This document shows positions 32,457 through 41,948 of a stretch of DNA of 47,355 nucleotides, piece by piece. Within the stretch, counting starts at the first letter, position 1; each line of letters opens with the position of its first letter. Position numbers and translations under genes: made by a program. The notes beneath the pieces are model-generated. The model was not told the origin of the DNA. It did not search any database and worked only from the letters and a program-made list of their open reading frames with translations. This stretch comes from a bacterium (GTDB lineage: Bacteria; Actinomycetota; Acidimicrobiia; Acidimicrobiales; Bin134): the NCBI GenBank assembly GCA_028819295.1, contig JAPPMA010000027.1, forward strand, positions 1-47,355. The letters run 5' to 3'.

Positions 32457-33833
32457 TCATGAATCTGGTTCCGACGAGCCCGACGACAGGAAGCTGAGCA
32501 CGTCGGTGCTGGTCATCACCGCCCGGGGCCTGCCCCCGTCGAGCACCAGCAGGGCCGGAGACCTCTCCAGCTTGGCAACGGCCAGCGCCACCGATTCGCC
32601 GATGCCGATCTGCTCCAGCGGCCGGCTCATCACGCTCTCCACCGGCTGGCCCAGCAGATCGCCGTTGAAGGCCAGCTCCATGAGCTGAAGCTCGTGTACC
32701 GCCCCCATGACCTCGGCCGCGGCCAACGGCATCTCCCCCTTGGCCACTGGAAGCTGGCTGACTCCGTGGTCGCGCATCCGGGTCACCGCCGCACTCACCG
32801 GGTCGTCGGGGAAGACGTACACCAACGGCGGCAGCGCTCCCTCCTTGGCATCAAGCACATCTTTCACACAGGGGTGCTCGCCGATCAGAAAGCCGTACGA
32901 TGCCATCCAGTCGTCGTTGAACACCTTGGACAGATAGCCCCGCCCGGCGTCGGGCAGCAGCAGCACCACCACATCGTCGGGACCGCAGCCTTGGGCCACC
33001 TCCAAGGCGGCGCATACGGCGGTGCCCCCTGATCCGCCGATCAGCAGTCCCTCCCGCCGGGTCACCAGACGGGCCATGTCGAAGGAATCCTGGTCGGAGA
33101 TCGGTATCACCTTGTCGACTACATCGGGGTCGTAGGTCTCGGGCCAGAAGTCCTCGCCGATCCCCTCCACCAGGTAGGGGCGGCCCGACCCGCCGCTGAA
33201 CACCGATCCCTCGGGGTCTCCGGCCACAATTCGGATAGCCGGATTCATGCGCTTGAGGTAGCGGCCCACCCCGTTTAGCGTGCCGCCGGTTCCCGCTCCG
33301 GCCACGAAGTGCGTGATCTGGCCTGCGGTCTGCTTCCACAATTCAGGCCCTGTGGTCAGCTCATGCGACAGGGGATTCACCTGGTTGAAGTACTGGTTGG
33401 GCCGGTAGGCCCCGGGAGTCTCGGCCACCAGCCGCTCCGCGGTGGAGTAGTACGACTCAGGGTCTTCGGGGTCCACCGCCACCGGGCACACCACCACTTC
33501 GGCACCGTAGGCCCGCAAGAGCTGCACCTTCTCGTCGCTCACCTTGTCGGTCATCACGAAAATGCAGCGGTAGTCCCGCTGGGCGGCGACCAAGGCCAAG
33601 CCCACGCCGGTGTTCCCCGAGGTGGGCTCGATGATTGTCCCGCCCGGCTTCAGCAGCCCTTCACGCTCGGCGGCGTCGATCATGGCCACCGCGGGACGGT
33701 CTTTCACGCTGCCGCCCGGGTTCAGCATCTCAAGCTTGGCCAGCACCTCACACGACACCCCGTCGGCAATGCGCGGCATCCGCACCAGCGGGGTGTCTCC
33801 AATGAGATCGAGGATCGAGTCGGCGACCTCCAC
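32457..33833 (-). CDS. cystathionine beta-synthase
   Basis: A 458-aa fold-type II PLP enzyme. The PLP lysine is in NPGGSVKDRPAVAMID; EPTSGNTGVGLALVAAQ is the substrate-binding loop and GAGTGGTLNGVGRYLK the phosphate-binding loop. After about residue 330 come two CBS domains (VSAAVTRMRDHGVSQLPV and PLEQIGIGESVALAVAKLE). The full-length CBS architecture without an N-terminal haem domain is the usual bacterial type. It condenses serine and homocysteine to cystathionine. First gene of a two-gene operon with the lyase. Confidence 0.9.
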   Translation of the reverse strand: MEVADSILDLIGDTPLVRMPRIADGVSCEVLAKLEMLNPGGSVKDRPAVAMIDAAEREGLLKPGGTIIEPTSGNTGVGLALVAAQRDYRCIFVMTDKVSDEKVQLLRAYGAEVVVCPVAVDPEDPESYYSTAERLVAETPGAYRPNQYFNQVNPLSHELTTGPELWKQTAGQITHFVAGAGTGGTLNGVGRYLKRMNPAIRIVAGDPEGSVFSGGSGRPYLVEGIGEDFWPETYDPDVVDKVIPISDQDSFDMARLVTRREGLLIGGSGGTAVCAALEVAQGCGPDDVVVLLLPDAGRGYLSKVFNDDWMASYGFLIGEHPCVKDVLDAKEGALPPLVYVFPDDPVSAAVTRMRDHGVSQLPVAKGEMPLAAAEVMGAVHELQLMELAFNGDLLGQPVESVMSRPLEQIGIGESVALAVAKLERSPALLVLDGGRPRAVMTSTDVLSFLSSGSSEPDS

Positions 33834-33914
33834 GGACCAAAGTTAACCTTCCTCGTGGATCGGCCTGACGATCCGCTCGCCCTGGACTTCCACGCCCATA
33901 AGCTACCCGTTGCC

Positions 33915-34847
33915 ATGAATCGGCCTCGCATCACACCTCCGAACATCGCAGTGGAACCCGAGTGCTGGCGTCGGCCGGCCCTGGCCGATGCCGTGGTCGC
34001 CGGTGGGGGCAGGGTGACAACCCCGCCCGAGGCCGAGGCCCTGGTTTGGGCCGAGCCCGCGGCACCCGACCTTCTATCCGGCGTGCTGGCTGACGGACCG
34101 GGTATCGAATGGGTGCAACTCCCCTACGCCGGCATCGAGATCCTCACTCACCTGCTAGACCGCGACCACCGCTGGACCTGCGGCAAGGGAGTGTACGCCG
34201 AGCCGGTGGCCGAGCATGTGCTGATGCTGTCCCTGGCCGGGCTGCGGGGGATGGGCAGATACGCCCGAGCCAAAGACTGGTCGCCTCCGGAGGGCCGCAA
34301 CCTGCTGGGGGGCCGGGTGACCGTGCTGGGCGGCGGAGGGATCACCGATTCGCTGGTGCGCCTGCTGGACCCGTGGGATTGCACCATCACCGTGCTGCGC
34401 CGCCACCCGGCGCCCATGGGCGGCGTCGACCGGGTGGTGGGCCCCGAGAGCCTGTACGAGGCTCTGGGCGACGCCGATGTGGTGGTGGTGGCGCTGGCGC
34501 TCACCCCCGAGACCGCCGGCATCATCGATACCGACGCGCTGGATGCCATGGCCCCCCATGCCTGGCTCATCAACGTGGGAAGAGGCGGCCATGTGGTTAC
34601 CGACGATCTGGTGGGAGCGCTGGCCACCGGGGGCATCGGCGGCGCCGCCCTCGACGTTACCGACCCCGAGCCCCTCCCCGAGGAGCACCCTCTGTGGCAC
34701 CTCGATAACTGCCTCATCACCCCCCATGTGGCCAACACCCCCGAGATGGGGCTGAGGCTGCTCGCCCGCCGGGTTACCGAGAACGTTCGCCGCTACATCG
34801 CCGGCGATGATCTCCTCGGCCCCGTCGATGTCGATCTGGGCTACTGA
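33915..34847 (+). CDS. D-isomer-specific 2-hydroxyacid dehydrogenase
   Basis: A 310-aa NAD(P)-dependent dehydrogenase of the phosphoglycerate/glyoxylate reductase group. The nucleotide loop is GGRVTVLGGGGI, a slightly changed G-x-G-x-x-G. The catalytic triad is recognisable: Arg in INVGRGGHVV, Glu in TDPEPLPEEHPLW, His in LITPHVANTPE. ATG 33915 is chosen because residues before it belong to the antisense CBS gene. It diverges from the CBS gene by about 80 bp. Substrate unknown. Confidence 0.85.
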   Translation: MNRPRITPPNIAVEPECWRRPALADAVVAGGGRVTTPPEAEALVWAEPAAPDLLSGVLADGPGIEWVQLPYAGIEILTHLLDRDHRWTCGKGVYAEPVAEHVLMLSLAGLRGMGRYARAKDWSPPEGRNLLGGRVTVLGGGGITDSLVRLLDPWDCTITVLRRHPAPMGGVDRVVGPESLYEALGDADVVVVALALTPETAGIIDTDALDAMAPHAWLINVGRGGHVVTDDLVGALATGGIGGAALDVTDPEPLPEEHPLWHLDNCLITPHVANTPEMGLRLLARRVTENVRRYIAGDDLLGPVDVDLGY

Positions 34848-34865
34848 GCGGCGCGGGCCCTCGGC

Positions 34866-36131
34866 CTACGGACCCACCATACGGTCGAATCGGGCATGAG
34901 GCTCTTCGATGGTGATGACCCGCATGGGACGGTCCACCGGGGCGCGGAGGCTGGGACCGAAGGTGACGGGGCCTGCGGCCAGATCCTCGCCGTCGAACCT
35001 CTCCAATTGCGCGGCCACCTCCCCCGGCTCAAGAGTGCCGGCCCTTTCCACGGCCCGCACATAAGCCTCCACGGCATCAGCCCCGGTAACCGCCCGGCCG
35101 TCCTTCGCTATGTGCCCGGTAGCCGCCAGATAGTCGGCCAGCACCTCTCGAACCTCAGAGCTGGGATCGGGGGCGCCGGTGTAAACCGAGGCATACGAGA
35201 GCATGGTGAAATCGCCGACGCCGGGAACCTTGCCGATCCAATGGTCGCCGTCCATGGTGGAGCTGGCGAAAATGGGCTGGAAAATGCCCGCGGCGCGAAT
35301 CGGCGCCAGGATCTCCTCGGGACCAACCAGTCGGGTTCCGCAAAAAACGATGGACTCGGGCCTGGTGTTGGCCAACCCCGACAAAATGGGTTCGATGAGG
35401 CTCGGATCTGTGGGCTGATAGCGGTAGAGGCCGGACACTCGGCCCCCCGATGCCTCAAATCCCCGCTCGAAGGCTTCGCAGACGGCCACCGCCTCGGTGC
35501 TGGTCTGGTCGATTATCACCACTGCGGTGGCAAAGCCCCGATCAGCCACCAGTGAGATCAGTAGCTCTGCCTCGGTGCTCACTGGTGTGGCCATGGAGAA
35601 GACCCGCTGGCCCAGCTCTCCGGTGGTCCAGGCGTCGTCGGTCCCACAGGGGCTGATCACCAGAGTCCCTGAGTCTTCAAGCACTTCGAGCGCCGGCGCC
35701 GCATACGCGGCATCACATGTCATCAGCAGCAGGTCGATGCCGTCCAACAGCAGCTGCTCGACGCCATCGCGCATGGCAGACAGCTCGGTGTGGCTGTCGA
35801 TGTGGCGCAATACCACCGGGCGCCCCAGCAGACCGCCGGCCTCGTTGAGAGCGCCCACCCGGTTCTGGGCGGCGACGAGCGCGGGCTCGTCGTAGACGGC
35901 CAAGAACCCGGTGGTGGCCATCAAGGCGCCGATCACGATGGTGTCATCGGGCAGCGGCGCCCCATCGGGGGTGGCTCTGGGCGCAGGAGAAGCCTCGGCA
36001 ACGGGCTCTCCCCGCTCGTCGACGATGGGCGCGGGGCTGACCACCGTCCCGTGGCTGAAGAGGCCGCACCCCGAGAAAGCCGACACCGCCAGCACGACCA
36101 GCAAAGCCGGCCGTGCGCCGGGCATTCCCAT
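34866..36131 (-). CDS. periplasmic ligand-binding lipoprotein (Peripla_BP_6)
   Basis: A 421-aa protein with a lipoprotein signal (ALLVVLAVSAFSGC) and a proline-rich linker, then a type I periplasmic-binding fold: TIVIGALMATTGFLAVYDEP, the hinge region VISPCGTDDAW and SIVFCGTRLVGPEEI, as in branched-chain amino acid or amide receptors. ATG 36131 overlaps the acyl-CoA dehydrogenase stop by 1 bp (TGATG). No permease genes are adjacent, so it may serve a remote ABC transporter or be a sensor. The ligand cannot be told. Confidence 0.85.
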   Translation of the reverse strand: MGMPGARPALLVVLAVSAFSGCGLFSHGTVVSPAPIVDERGEPVAEASPAPRATPDGAPLPDDTIVIGALMATTGFLAVYDEPALVAAQNRVGALNEAGGLLGRPVVLRHIDSHTELSAMRDGVEQLLLDGIDLLLMTCDAAYAAPALEVLEDSGTLVISPCGTDDAWTTGELGQRVFSMATPVSTEAELLISLVADRGFATAVVIIDQTSTEAVAVCEAFERGFEASGGRVSGLYRYQPTDPSLIEPILSGLANTRPESIVFCGTRLVGPEEILAPIRAAGIFQPIFASSTMDGDHWIGKVPGVGDFTMLSYASVYTGAPDPSSEVREVLADYLAATGHIAKDGRAVTGADAVEAYVRAVERAGTLEPGEVAAQLERFDGEDLAAGPVTFGPSLRAPVDRPMRVITIEEPHARFDRMVGP

Positions 36132-37339
36132 CACGCTCTGAGGTCGCGGAAGGGAACGCCCTTGTCGGCTCGCGGCTCGCGGGGCAGGCCGAGGATGCGC
36201 TCCCCGATCACGTTGCGCTGAATTTCGGGGGTGCCTCCGCCGATCTTGTGGGCGAAATGGCCGACCATCTGCCACACCCATCTGTCTTCGTTCAGCATGC
36301 CATTCGGTCCCAGCAATCCCATCGCCGTCTCGCTGGTGTCCCGGATGTGGTCGCCGGTGAGTATCTTCGTGATCGAGGCCTCCGGGCCGATTTCGGTGCC
36401 CTGGCTCAGCGCGGTGTACACCCTCATGCCCAGATAGCGAAGCACCTCAGATCTGATCCACGCTTGCGCCAACGACTGTCGTACCCCCAGATCGCCGGTT
36501 CGGCCCTTCCGGCGGGCCAATTCGACCAAGGTGGCGACATCTACCTGCGATGCCTGAGCCCCCACCGCGGCGCGCTCGCTGTTCAGCGTGGTCTGGGCCA
36601 CGGACCAGCCGTTGTTGATGCCGCCAATCGCATTCTCAGCGGGAATCCGAACGTCGTCCAAGAAGGTCTCGTTGAACTCGGCCCCCCCTGTCATTTGGCG
36701 CAAGGGCCGCGGATCCAAGCCTTCTGTGTCCATCCTCACGAAGAAATAGGTGAGCCCCTGATGCTTGGGAACGTCGGCATCGGTGCGGGCCAACAAGATC
36801 CCCCAGTCGGCCAAATGGGCGTAGGAGTTCCACACCTTCTGGCCATTGACCACGAACTCGTCGCCGTCGCGCACCGCCCTGGTTTGGAGGCCGGCCAAGT
36901 CGGAGCCGGCATTCGGCTCGCTGAAAAGCTGGGCGAACACCATCTCTCCCCGACGGATCGGATCCAAGAAGCGATCCTTCTGCTCGTAGGTGCCCCACGC
37001 CATGAGCGTCGGGGCGGCCATGTCCAGCGCAGCCATGAAAATCGACATAGCGACGCCGTATGAACCCTGCTCTTGCTCGAAGATGATGCTCTCCATTGTG
37101 GAGGCGCCCCGCCCCCCGTACTCCGGTGGCCAGTGCAGGCAGGCCCAACCGTCGTCCGCCAGCCGGGCCTGCCAGGCCCGGGCCCGATCAGCCAGTTTCC
37201 TCTCCCGGTCTGCGTCCATGCCCGGGCTGAACATCTCATTGAAGGCCTCGGGTGAGCCCTTGGCCGGGGCGTTGGCCTCCAGCCAAGCCCGGGCCTCAGC
37301 CCGAAACGCTGCCTCTTCGGGGGTGTCGCCGAAATCCAC
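36131..37339 (-). CDS. acyl-CoA dehydrogenase
   Basis: A 402-aa flavoprotein. The FAD/substrate segments are AQLFSEPNAGSDLAGLQT, VVNGQKVWNSYAHLADW and GGGTPEIQRNVIGERILGLP (C-terminal FAD-binding region). It resembles the large actinobacterial group that dehydrogenates steroid side-chain or branched acyl-CoAs. The gene is coupled to the binding-protein gene downstream and starts 9 bp after a tiny upstream frame (37450-37349). Confidence 0.9.
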   Translation of the reverse strand: MDFGDTPEEAAFRAEARAWLEANAPAKGSPEAFNEMFSPGMDADRERKLADRARAWQARLADDGWACLHWPPEYGGRGASTMESIIFEQEQGSYGVAMSIFMAALDMAAPTLMAWGTYEQKDRFLDPIRRGEMVFAQLFSEPNAGSDLAGLQTRAVRDGDEFVVNGQKVWNSYAHLADWGILLARTDADVPKHQGLTYFFVRMDTEGLDPRPLRQMTGGAEFNETFLDDVRIPAENAIGGINNGWSVAQTTLNSERAAVGAQASQVDVATLVELARRKGRTGDLGVRQSLAQAWIRSEVLRYLGMRVYTALSQGTEIGPEASITKILTGDHIRDTSETAMGLLGPNGMLNEDRWVWQMVGHFAHKIGGGTPEIQRNVIGERILGLPREPRADKGVPFRDLRA

Positions 37340-37348
37340 GGGCTTAGG

Positions 37349-37450
37349 TTAGATGTGACGGGTACTGCTGGACGCCTCGGCCCGGTACTCGTCGGTCAGT
37401 GTTCCCAGGGGAAGCGTCAACTCCATTTGGTTGAAGCGCATCTTGGCCAT
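37349..37450 (-). pseudogene. 33-codon frame, possible VOC/glyoxalase N-terminal remnant
   Basis: ATG 37450 opens a frame reading MAKMRFNQMELTLPLGTLTD and a few more residues. FNQMELTLPLGTL resembles the first strand of VOC (glyoxalase-like) enzymes, which are over 120 aa. It ends 9 bp before the acyl-CoA dehydrogenase start, so it may be a deletion remnant or a short leader peptide. Confidence 0.35.
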
Positions 37451-37471
37451 GCCGCAGCGTAGCCTGAGGCG

Positions 37472-38902
37472 ATGTTGCGATCTTCAGTTGCCAAGCTGCT
37501 CTGGGCGCTCTTGCTGGCCTTGGCCCTGGTGGCTGGGGCCTGCGGGAACGACGACCCAAAGACCGCCGAATCGCCGCTGGCCGCTGTTCCCACCGCCGAG
37601 CCCACACCCGCCTCCACCCAAGCTCCTGCACCCGAAGACCCTCCACAACCAGAACCCACCGCCGAGCCCACACCCGAGGCCGCCCCCGACGACGCCGAAG
37701 CCCCTGCGCCTGAAATCGCACCCGAACCCACTCCCCCTGCCGAACCGACACCCGAGGCCACTCTCGCTGCCGAGCCTGAAGCGCACCCATCGGGACTCGA
37801 CGTTGCCGCCATAGAGGCCGCGGCAGCCGACTGGATGGAAGCGGCCCGAATCCCCGGGCTGGTGCTGGCCGTGGCCCGGGGCGACGATGAGCCGTGGACC
37901 TTTGGCTGGGGGGTGAGCGATCTGGCCACCGAAGAGCCCATGACGCCAAACGCCTTTGTCCGCATCGGATCGGTCACCAAGCCGGTCACCACCGTCGCGG
38001 TGCTTTCGATGGTGGACGACGGCCTGCTCGACCTCGACGTCCCGGTCACCGCCTACTTGGGCGACGACTGGTACGGCACCTACGTGTACGGCCCCGACAT
38101 CACCCTCCGGCACCTCATGGGCCACACCACCGGGTTTGTGGAGTACGCCTTCGATCCCGGGTTCTTCATCCTGGGCTCAGCCCGGTTGAGCGTGCCCATC
38201 GCCCCCGAGGAGATCGTGCGGTTCACCACCACCTACGGACCGGTGGCCGAGTTCGAAACTGAGTACCACTACAGCACCGCCGGACATGTGATCGCGGGAA
38301 CGATCATCGAGGCCGTCACCGGCAATCCCGCCCATGTCGAGATCAGGTCGCGGGTACTCGATCCCCTGGGGCTGGAGAACACCTACCTGCCCCCTGGCGA
38401 ACTGCCGCCCGAGCCGGTGGTCAACAGCTACAGCGGAGGGCTCCTGTACACCGCGTTCACATCGCTGACCAACGCTCCCGACGAAGCGCTGCACGTTTTC
38501 AAGGGAAACGACTACCTCGCCACAAACAGCTATCCCCAGGAGTTCCTGCAAACGGCCGGATGGACAGGCGGAGGGATCGAGGCCCAGATCGGAGATGTCC
38601 CGAAGCTGTTCCGAGGGCTGTTCACCGGAGGTCTGTTGAGCGAGGATTCCCTGGCCGAGATGACCGCCTCGGGCGTCAACCCCGGATACGGCCTGGGAGT
38701 GGGAATAGACGACATCGACGGGCGGCTGGCCTACAGCCACGGGGGCGGCACACCGGCATTCCGCACCCGGGCGCTCTACATCCCCGAACTCGACCTGGCT
38801 CTGGCCGCAAATGCCAACGTCTTGCCCCCCGACCCCGACATCCAAGAACTGGTCGACGTCTTGCTCCCGATCGTGATTCAGAGCTGGGGGCTCAATAGCT
38901 GA
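37472..38902 (+). CDS. class C beta-lactamase-like serine hydrolase, lipoprotein
   Basis: A 476-aa exported protein. Signal peptide LLWALLLALALVAGAC with a lipobox-like end; about 75 residues of Pro/Glu/Ala-rich linker with EPTPEA repeats to span the wall. The catalytic domain has S-x-x-K at 167-170 (GSVTK), Y-S at 267-268 (HYSTAGH, the Y-x-N motif with Thr in place of Asn) and HGGG at 423-426. The family covers D-Ala-D-Ala carboxypeptidases, esterases and beta-lactamases. Its stop overlaps the next start by 1 bp (TGATG), coupling it to the acyl-CoA synthetase. Confidence 0.85.
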   Translation: MLRSSVAKLLWALLLALALVAGACGNDDPKTAESPLAAVPTAEPTPASTQAPAPEDPPQPEPTAEPTPEAAPDDAEAPAPEIAPEPTPPAEPTPEATLAAEPEAHPSGLDVAAIEAAAADWMEAARIPGLVLAVARGDDEPWTFGWGVSDLATEEPMTPNAFVRIGSVTKPVTTVAVLSMVDDGLLDLDVPVTAYLGDDWYGTYVYGPDITLRHLMGHTTGFVEYAFDPGFFILGSARLSVPIAPEEIVRFTTTYGPVAEFETEYHYSTAGHVIAGTIIEAVTGNPAHVEIRSRVLDPLGLENTYLPPGELPPEPVVNSYSGGLLYTAFTSLTNAPDEALHVFKGNDYLATNSYPQEFLQTAGWTGGGIEAQIGDVPKLFRGLFTGGLLSEDSLAEMTASGVNPGYGLGVGIDDIDGRLAYSHGGGTPAFRTRALYIPELDLALAANANVLPPDPDIQELVDVLLPIVIQSWGLNS

Positions 38903-40590
38903 TGACCCTCGCCGCCTGGAACGAGGCCACCGCTCAGTTGACCGCGCCGGGAGCGATGTTCGCGTGGTCGATGAAGGAGGTGAACGGCGTTTCCCTGCGT
39001 GTGTTCGACAACGCACCCCGCTCGCTGCGGGATCTGTTCGCCGACACCGCGGCCCACGGGGAGGCCGACTACCTGGTCTTTCGAGACGAGCGCCTGTCGT
39101 ACGCCGAGACGCACCGCCAAGTGAGGGCGCTGGCCGCGTGGCTGGCCGAGCACGGAGGGGTGGGCCCGGGCGACCGGGTGGCCATCTCCATGCGCAACTA
39201 CCCGGAGTGGATCATCGCCTATTGGGCAACGGTGTCGATGGGGGCGGTGGTGGTGGGCATGAACGCCTGGTGGGCCCCGTCTGAGATGGCCTACGGCCTC
39301 GAAGACAGCGCGCCCAAGGTGCTGGTGGTCGATGGCGAGCGGTGGGAGCGCCTAGCCGCGCTCGACAACCGACCGGGAATCCCGGTGGTGGCAACCCGGT
39401 GCAACGAAGCACTTCCCCGCGACGCAACCAGATGGGCCGACACGGTGGCCGACCCCGACCCGCCGAAACTGCCCGATGCGGCCATCAACCCCGACGACGA
39501 CTTGTGCATCTTCTACACGTCGGGCACCACCGGATTCCCCAAAGGGGCGGTGATTACCCACCGAGGCGCGGTACACAACGTGATGAACATGGGCTTTTAC
39601 TCGGCGGCGCTGGGCATGATCAACGAGAGGGCGCCCATTGCCCCCGGCCAGCGCGACCAGCCCGCCGGGCTGGTGTGCGTGCCGCTGTTCCACGTAACCG
39701 GGTGCAACTGCTACTTGCACCCCACCACCACCGTGGGCGGCAAGCTGGTGCTCATGTACCGCTGGGACGCCGCCGAGGCCCTCAAGCTCATTGACGCCGA
39801 GCGGCCCAGCACCCTGGGCGCGGTGCCGGCCATGTCCCGGGAGATCGTGCAGCATCCCGACTTCGACCGCTACGACACTTCCAGCCTCAGCTCGCTGGGG
39901 GGCGGGGGCTCGCCGCTTCACCCCGACCTCGTGGACAAGATCTCCCGGTCGATCCCCAGCGGCAACCCCAGTACCGGCTATGGCCTGACCGAGACCAGCG
40001 GCGTGGTCACCATGAACATCGGGTCGATCTACCGGGGCAAGCCCACCACCGTTGGCCAGCCCCTGCCCACCGTCGAAACCAAAGTAGTGGACGACCGCGG
40101 CACTGAGCTGCCGCCCGGCCAGCCCGGTGAGCTGCTGGTGCGATCCCCCATCGTCATCCGGGGCTACCTCAACAAGCCGGAGGCCAGTGCCGAGGCCATT
40201 GTCGACGGCTGGCTGCACACCGGCGATGTCGCAGTCATCGACGAGGACGGTTTCATCGCTATCGTGGACCGGGCCAAGGATCTGGTGATCCGGGGCGGCG
40301 AGAACATCGCCTGCGCCGAGGTGGAGAACGCCATCTACCAGCACGACGCGGTGGCCGAGGCCATCGTGTTCGCCGTGCCCGACGAGCGTCTCGGCGAAGT
40401 GCCCGGCGCCGCCATCGTGCTGCGCCCCGGCACCAACCTCGACGCCGATGGCCTGCGAGCCCACCTCGACGGCCGCCTGGCCCCCCACAAGATCCCAGCC
40501 CGAATCTGGTTCCAAGAAACCCCCCTCCCCCGCAACGCCTCCGGCAAATACCTGAAACGCCAAGTCCGAGACGAACTGCTGTCGCCCTAG
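38902..40590 (+). CDS. fatty-acyl-CoA synthetase (AMP-binding enzyme)
   Basis: A 562-aa adenylate-forming ligase. The AMP-binding P-loop is FYTSGTTGFPKG near residues 204-215. Also present are TGYGLTETSGVV (A5 region), GWLHTGDVAVIDEDGF, VDRAKDLVIRGGENI (hinge) and the catalytic lysine region LPRNASGKYLKR at the C-terminus. It converts a carboxylic acid to its acyl-CoA with ATP. With the acyl-CoA dehydrogenase across the gap, the area suggests fatty acid or side-chain breakdown. The acid used is unknown. Confidence 0.9.
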   Translation: MTLAAWNEATAQLTAPGAMFAWSMKEVNGVSLRVFDNAPRSLRDLFADTAAHGEADYLVFRDERLSYAETHRQVRALAAWLAEHGGVGPGDRVAISMRNYPEWIIAYWATVSMGAVVVGMNAWWAPSEMAYGLEDSAPKVLVVDGERWERLAALDNRPGIPVVATRCNEALPRDATRWADTVADPDPPKLPDAAINPDDDLCIFYTSGTTGFPKGAVITHRGAVHNVMNMGFYSAALGMINERAPIAPGQRDQPAGLVCVPLFHVTGCNCYLHPTTTVGGKLVLMYRWDAAEALKLIDAERPSTLGAVPAMSREIVQHPDFDRYDTSSLSSLGGGGSPLHPDLVDKISRSIPSGNPSTGYGLTETSGVVTMNIGSIYRGKPTTVGQPLPTVETKVVDDRGTELPPGQPGELLVRSPIVIRGYLNKPEASAEAIVDGWLHTGDVAVIDEDGFIAIVDRAKDLVIRGGENIACAEVENAIYQHDAVAEAIVFAVPDERLGEVPGAAIVLRPGTNLDADGLRAHLDGRLAPHKIPARIWFQETPLPRNASGKYLKRQVRDELLSP

Positions 40591-40625
40591 ACGGCCGAAC
40601 CCGCCAGCCCGGTAGCCTCTACGAC

Positions 40626-41834
40626 GTGACCACCGCCACCGCCGACCGCTACACCATCATCTCTTCGGATTGCCACGCCGGAGCCAACCACGCCACGTAC
40701 CGGGAGTATCTGGAGTCGAGCTGGCACGATGAGTTCGACGCCTGGCGGGGCAAGTACCGCAACCCGTTCCGCGATCTGCAAGACGACGGCCGGTCCCGCA
40801 ACTGGGACAACGACCGGCGCATCTCCGAGCAGCACACCGACGGGGTGGTGGCCGAGATCACCTTCCCCAACACCGTGCCCCCGTTCTTCCCCACCGGCAC
40901 CCTGATCGCCCCCCAGCCCACCGACAAGGATCTCCCCCGCCGCCTGGCCGGCATCCGGGCCCACAACCGCTGGCTGGCCGACTTCTGCGCCGACTACCCC
41001 GAGCGCCGGGCCGGCATCGGCCAGATCTTCTTGAACGACATCGACGAGGCGGTCGCCGATGTGGCCTGGATCGCCGAGCACAACCTGCGGGGCGGAGCGC
41101 TGATCCCCAGCATCGCCCCCAACTCCGACCTTCCCCCGCTGTTCCACCCCCGCTACCACCCGGTATGGGCGGCGTGCGAGGAGCACGACGTGGTGATGAC
41201 CCTCCACTCCGGCGGCACCGGGATGCCCGACTACGGCGACTCCCCCGCCGCCGGGCCGATGTTCGTGATCGAGACCCCCTTCTTCTCCAACCGCTCCATG
41301 TGGCACCTCATCATGGGCGGCGTGTTCGAGCGGTACCCCGGCCTCAAAGCGGTGTTCACCGAGCAGGGCTTCGGCTGGGTGCCCGAGATACTGCGCCGCC
41401 TCGACGGGCTCCACGCCCAGATGTCGATGACCGGGCGCACCGGCGAGCTGGGCTTCTCCGCCGAGTCGGTGCTGCCCGAGAAGCCCAGCTTCTACTTCGA
41501 GCGCAACATCTGGATCGGCATCAGCTTCCCCGGCCCCAACGAGATGAGCCTGCTCGACAAGGTGGGCGACCACAAGGTGATGTGGGGCTCCGACTACCCC
41601 CACGTGGAGGGCACCTACCCTTATAGCCGAGAGGGCATCCGCTTCGCCCTGCACGACCGGGACGAGGAGTCGATGCGCCGCATCCTGGCCGGCAACGCCG
41701 CCGAGGTGTACGGATTCGACCTCGACGCCCTGGCCCCCCTGGCCGCCGAGCACGGCCCCACCGTGGCCGAGATCGCCGAACCCCTCACCGACATCCCCAA
41801 AGACGCCACCTCCCCGGCCTTCTGGGGCAAGTAA
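40626..41834 (+). CDS. amidohydrolase_2 family metal-dependent hydrolase
   Basis: A 402-aa TIM-barrel hydrolase from GTG 40626. The N-terminal SSDCHAGANHATY has the metal His, later motifs are MTLHSGGTGMPDYG and MWGSDYPHVEGTYP, and AVFTEQGFGWVPEI lies between. A diverged paralogue of the gene at 29578. It follows the acyl-CoA synthetase by 35 bp and may share its transcript. Substrate not predictable. Confidence 0.82.
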   Translation: MTTATADRYTIISSDCHAGANHATYREYLESSWHDEFDAWRGKYRNPFRDLQDDGRSRNWDNDRRISEQHTDGVVAEITFPNTVPPFFPTGTLIAPQPTDKDLPRRLAGIRAHNRWLADFCADYPERRAGIGQIFLNDIDEAVADVAWIAEHNLRGGALIPSIAPNSDLPPLFHPRYHPVWAACEEHDVVMTLHSGGTGMPDYGDSPAAGPMFVIETPFFSNRSMWHLIMGGVFERYPGLKAVFTEQGFGWVPEILRRLDGLHAQMSMTGRTGELGFSAESVLPEKPSFYFERNIWIGISFPGPNEMSLLDKVGDHKVMWGSDYPHVEGTYPYSREGIRFALHDRDEESMRRILAGNAAEVYGFDLDALAPLAAEHGPTVAEIAEPLTDIPKDATSPAFWGK

Positions 41835-41948
41835 GCCATCCACTGCTTTGACCGCCACTCAATGGTGGCCAACACAAACTGTCACCCTCCGCTCCTACCA
41901 TGAGCGACCATGCACAACTCGCGAATGCCCAGGACCTAAGGTGGACAA

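Noticed and set aside
40587-41858. 423-codon minus-strand frame opposite the second amidohydrolase_2 gene
   Set aside because: Gly/Val/His-rich antisense shadow without motifs; the sense protein is a clear family member.
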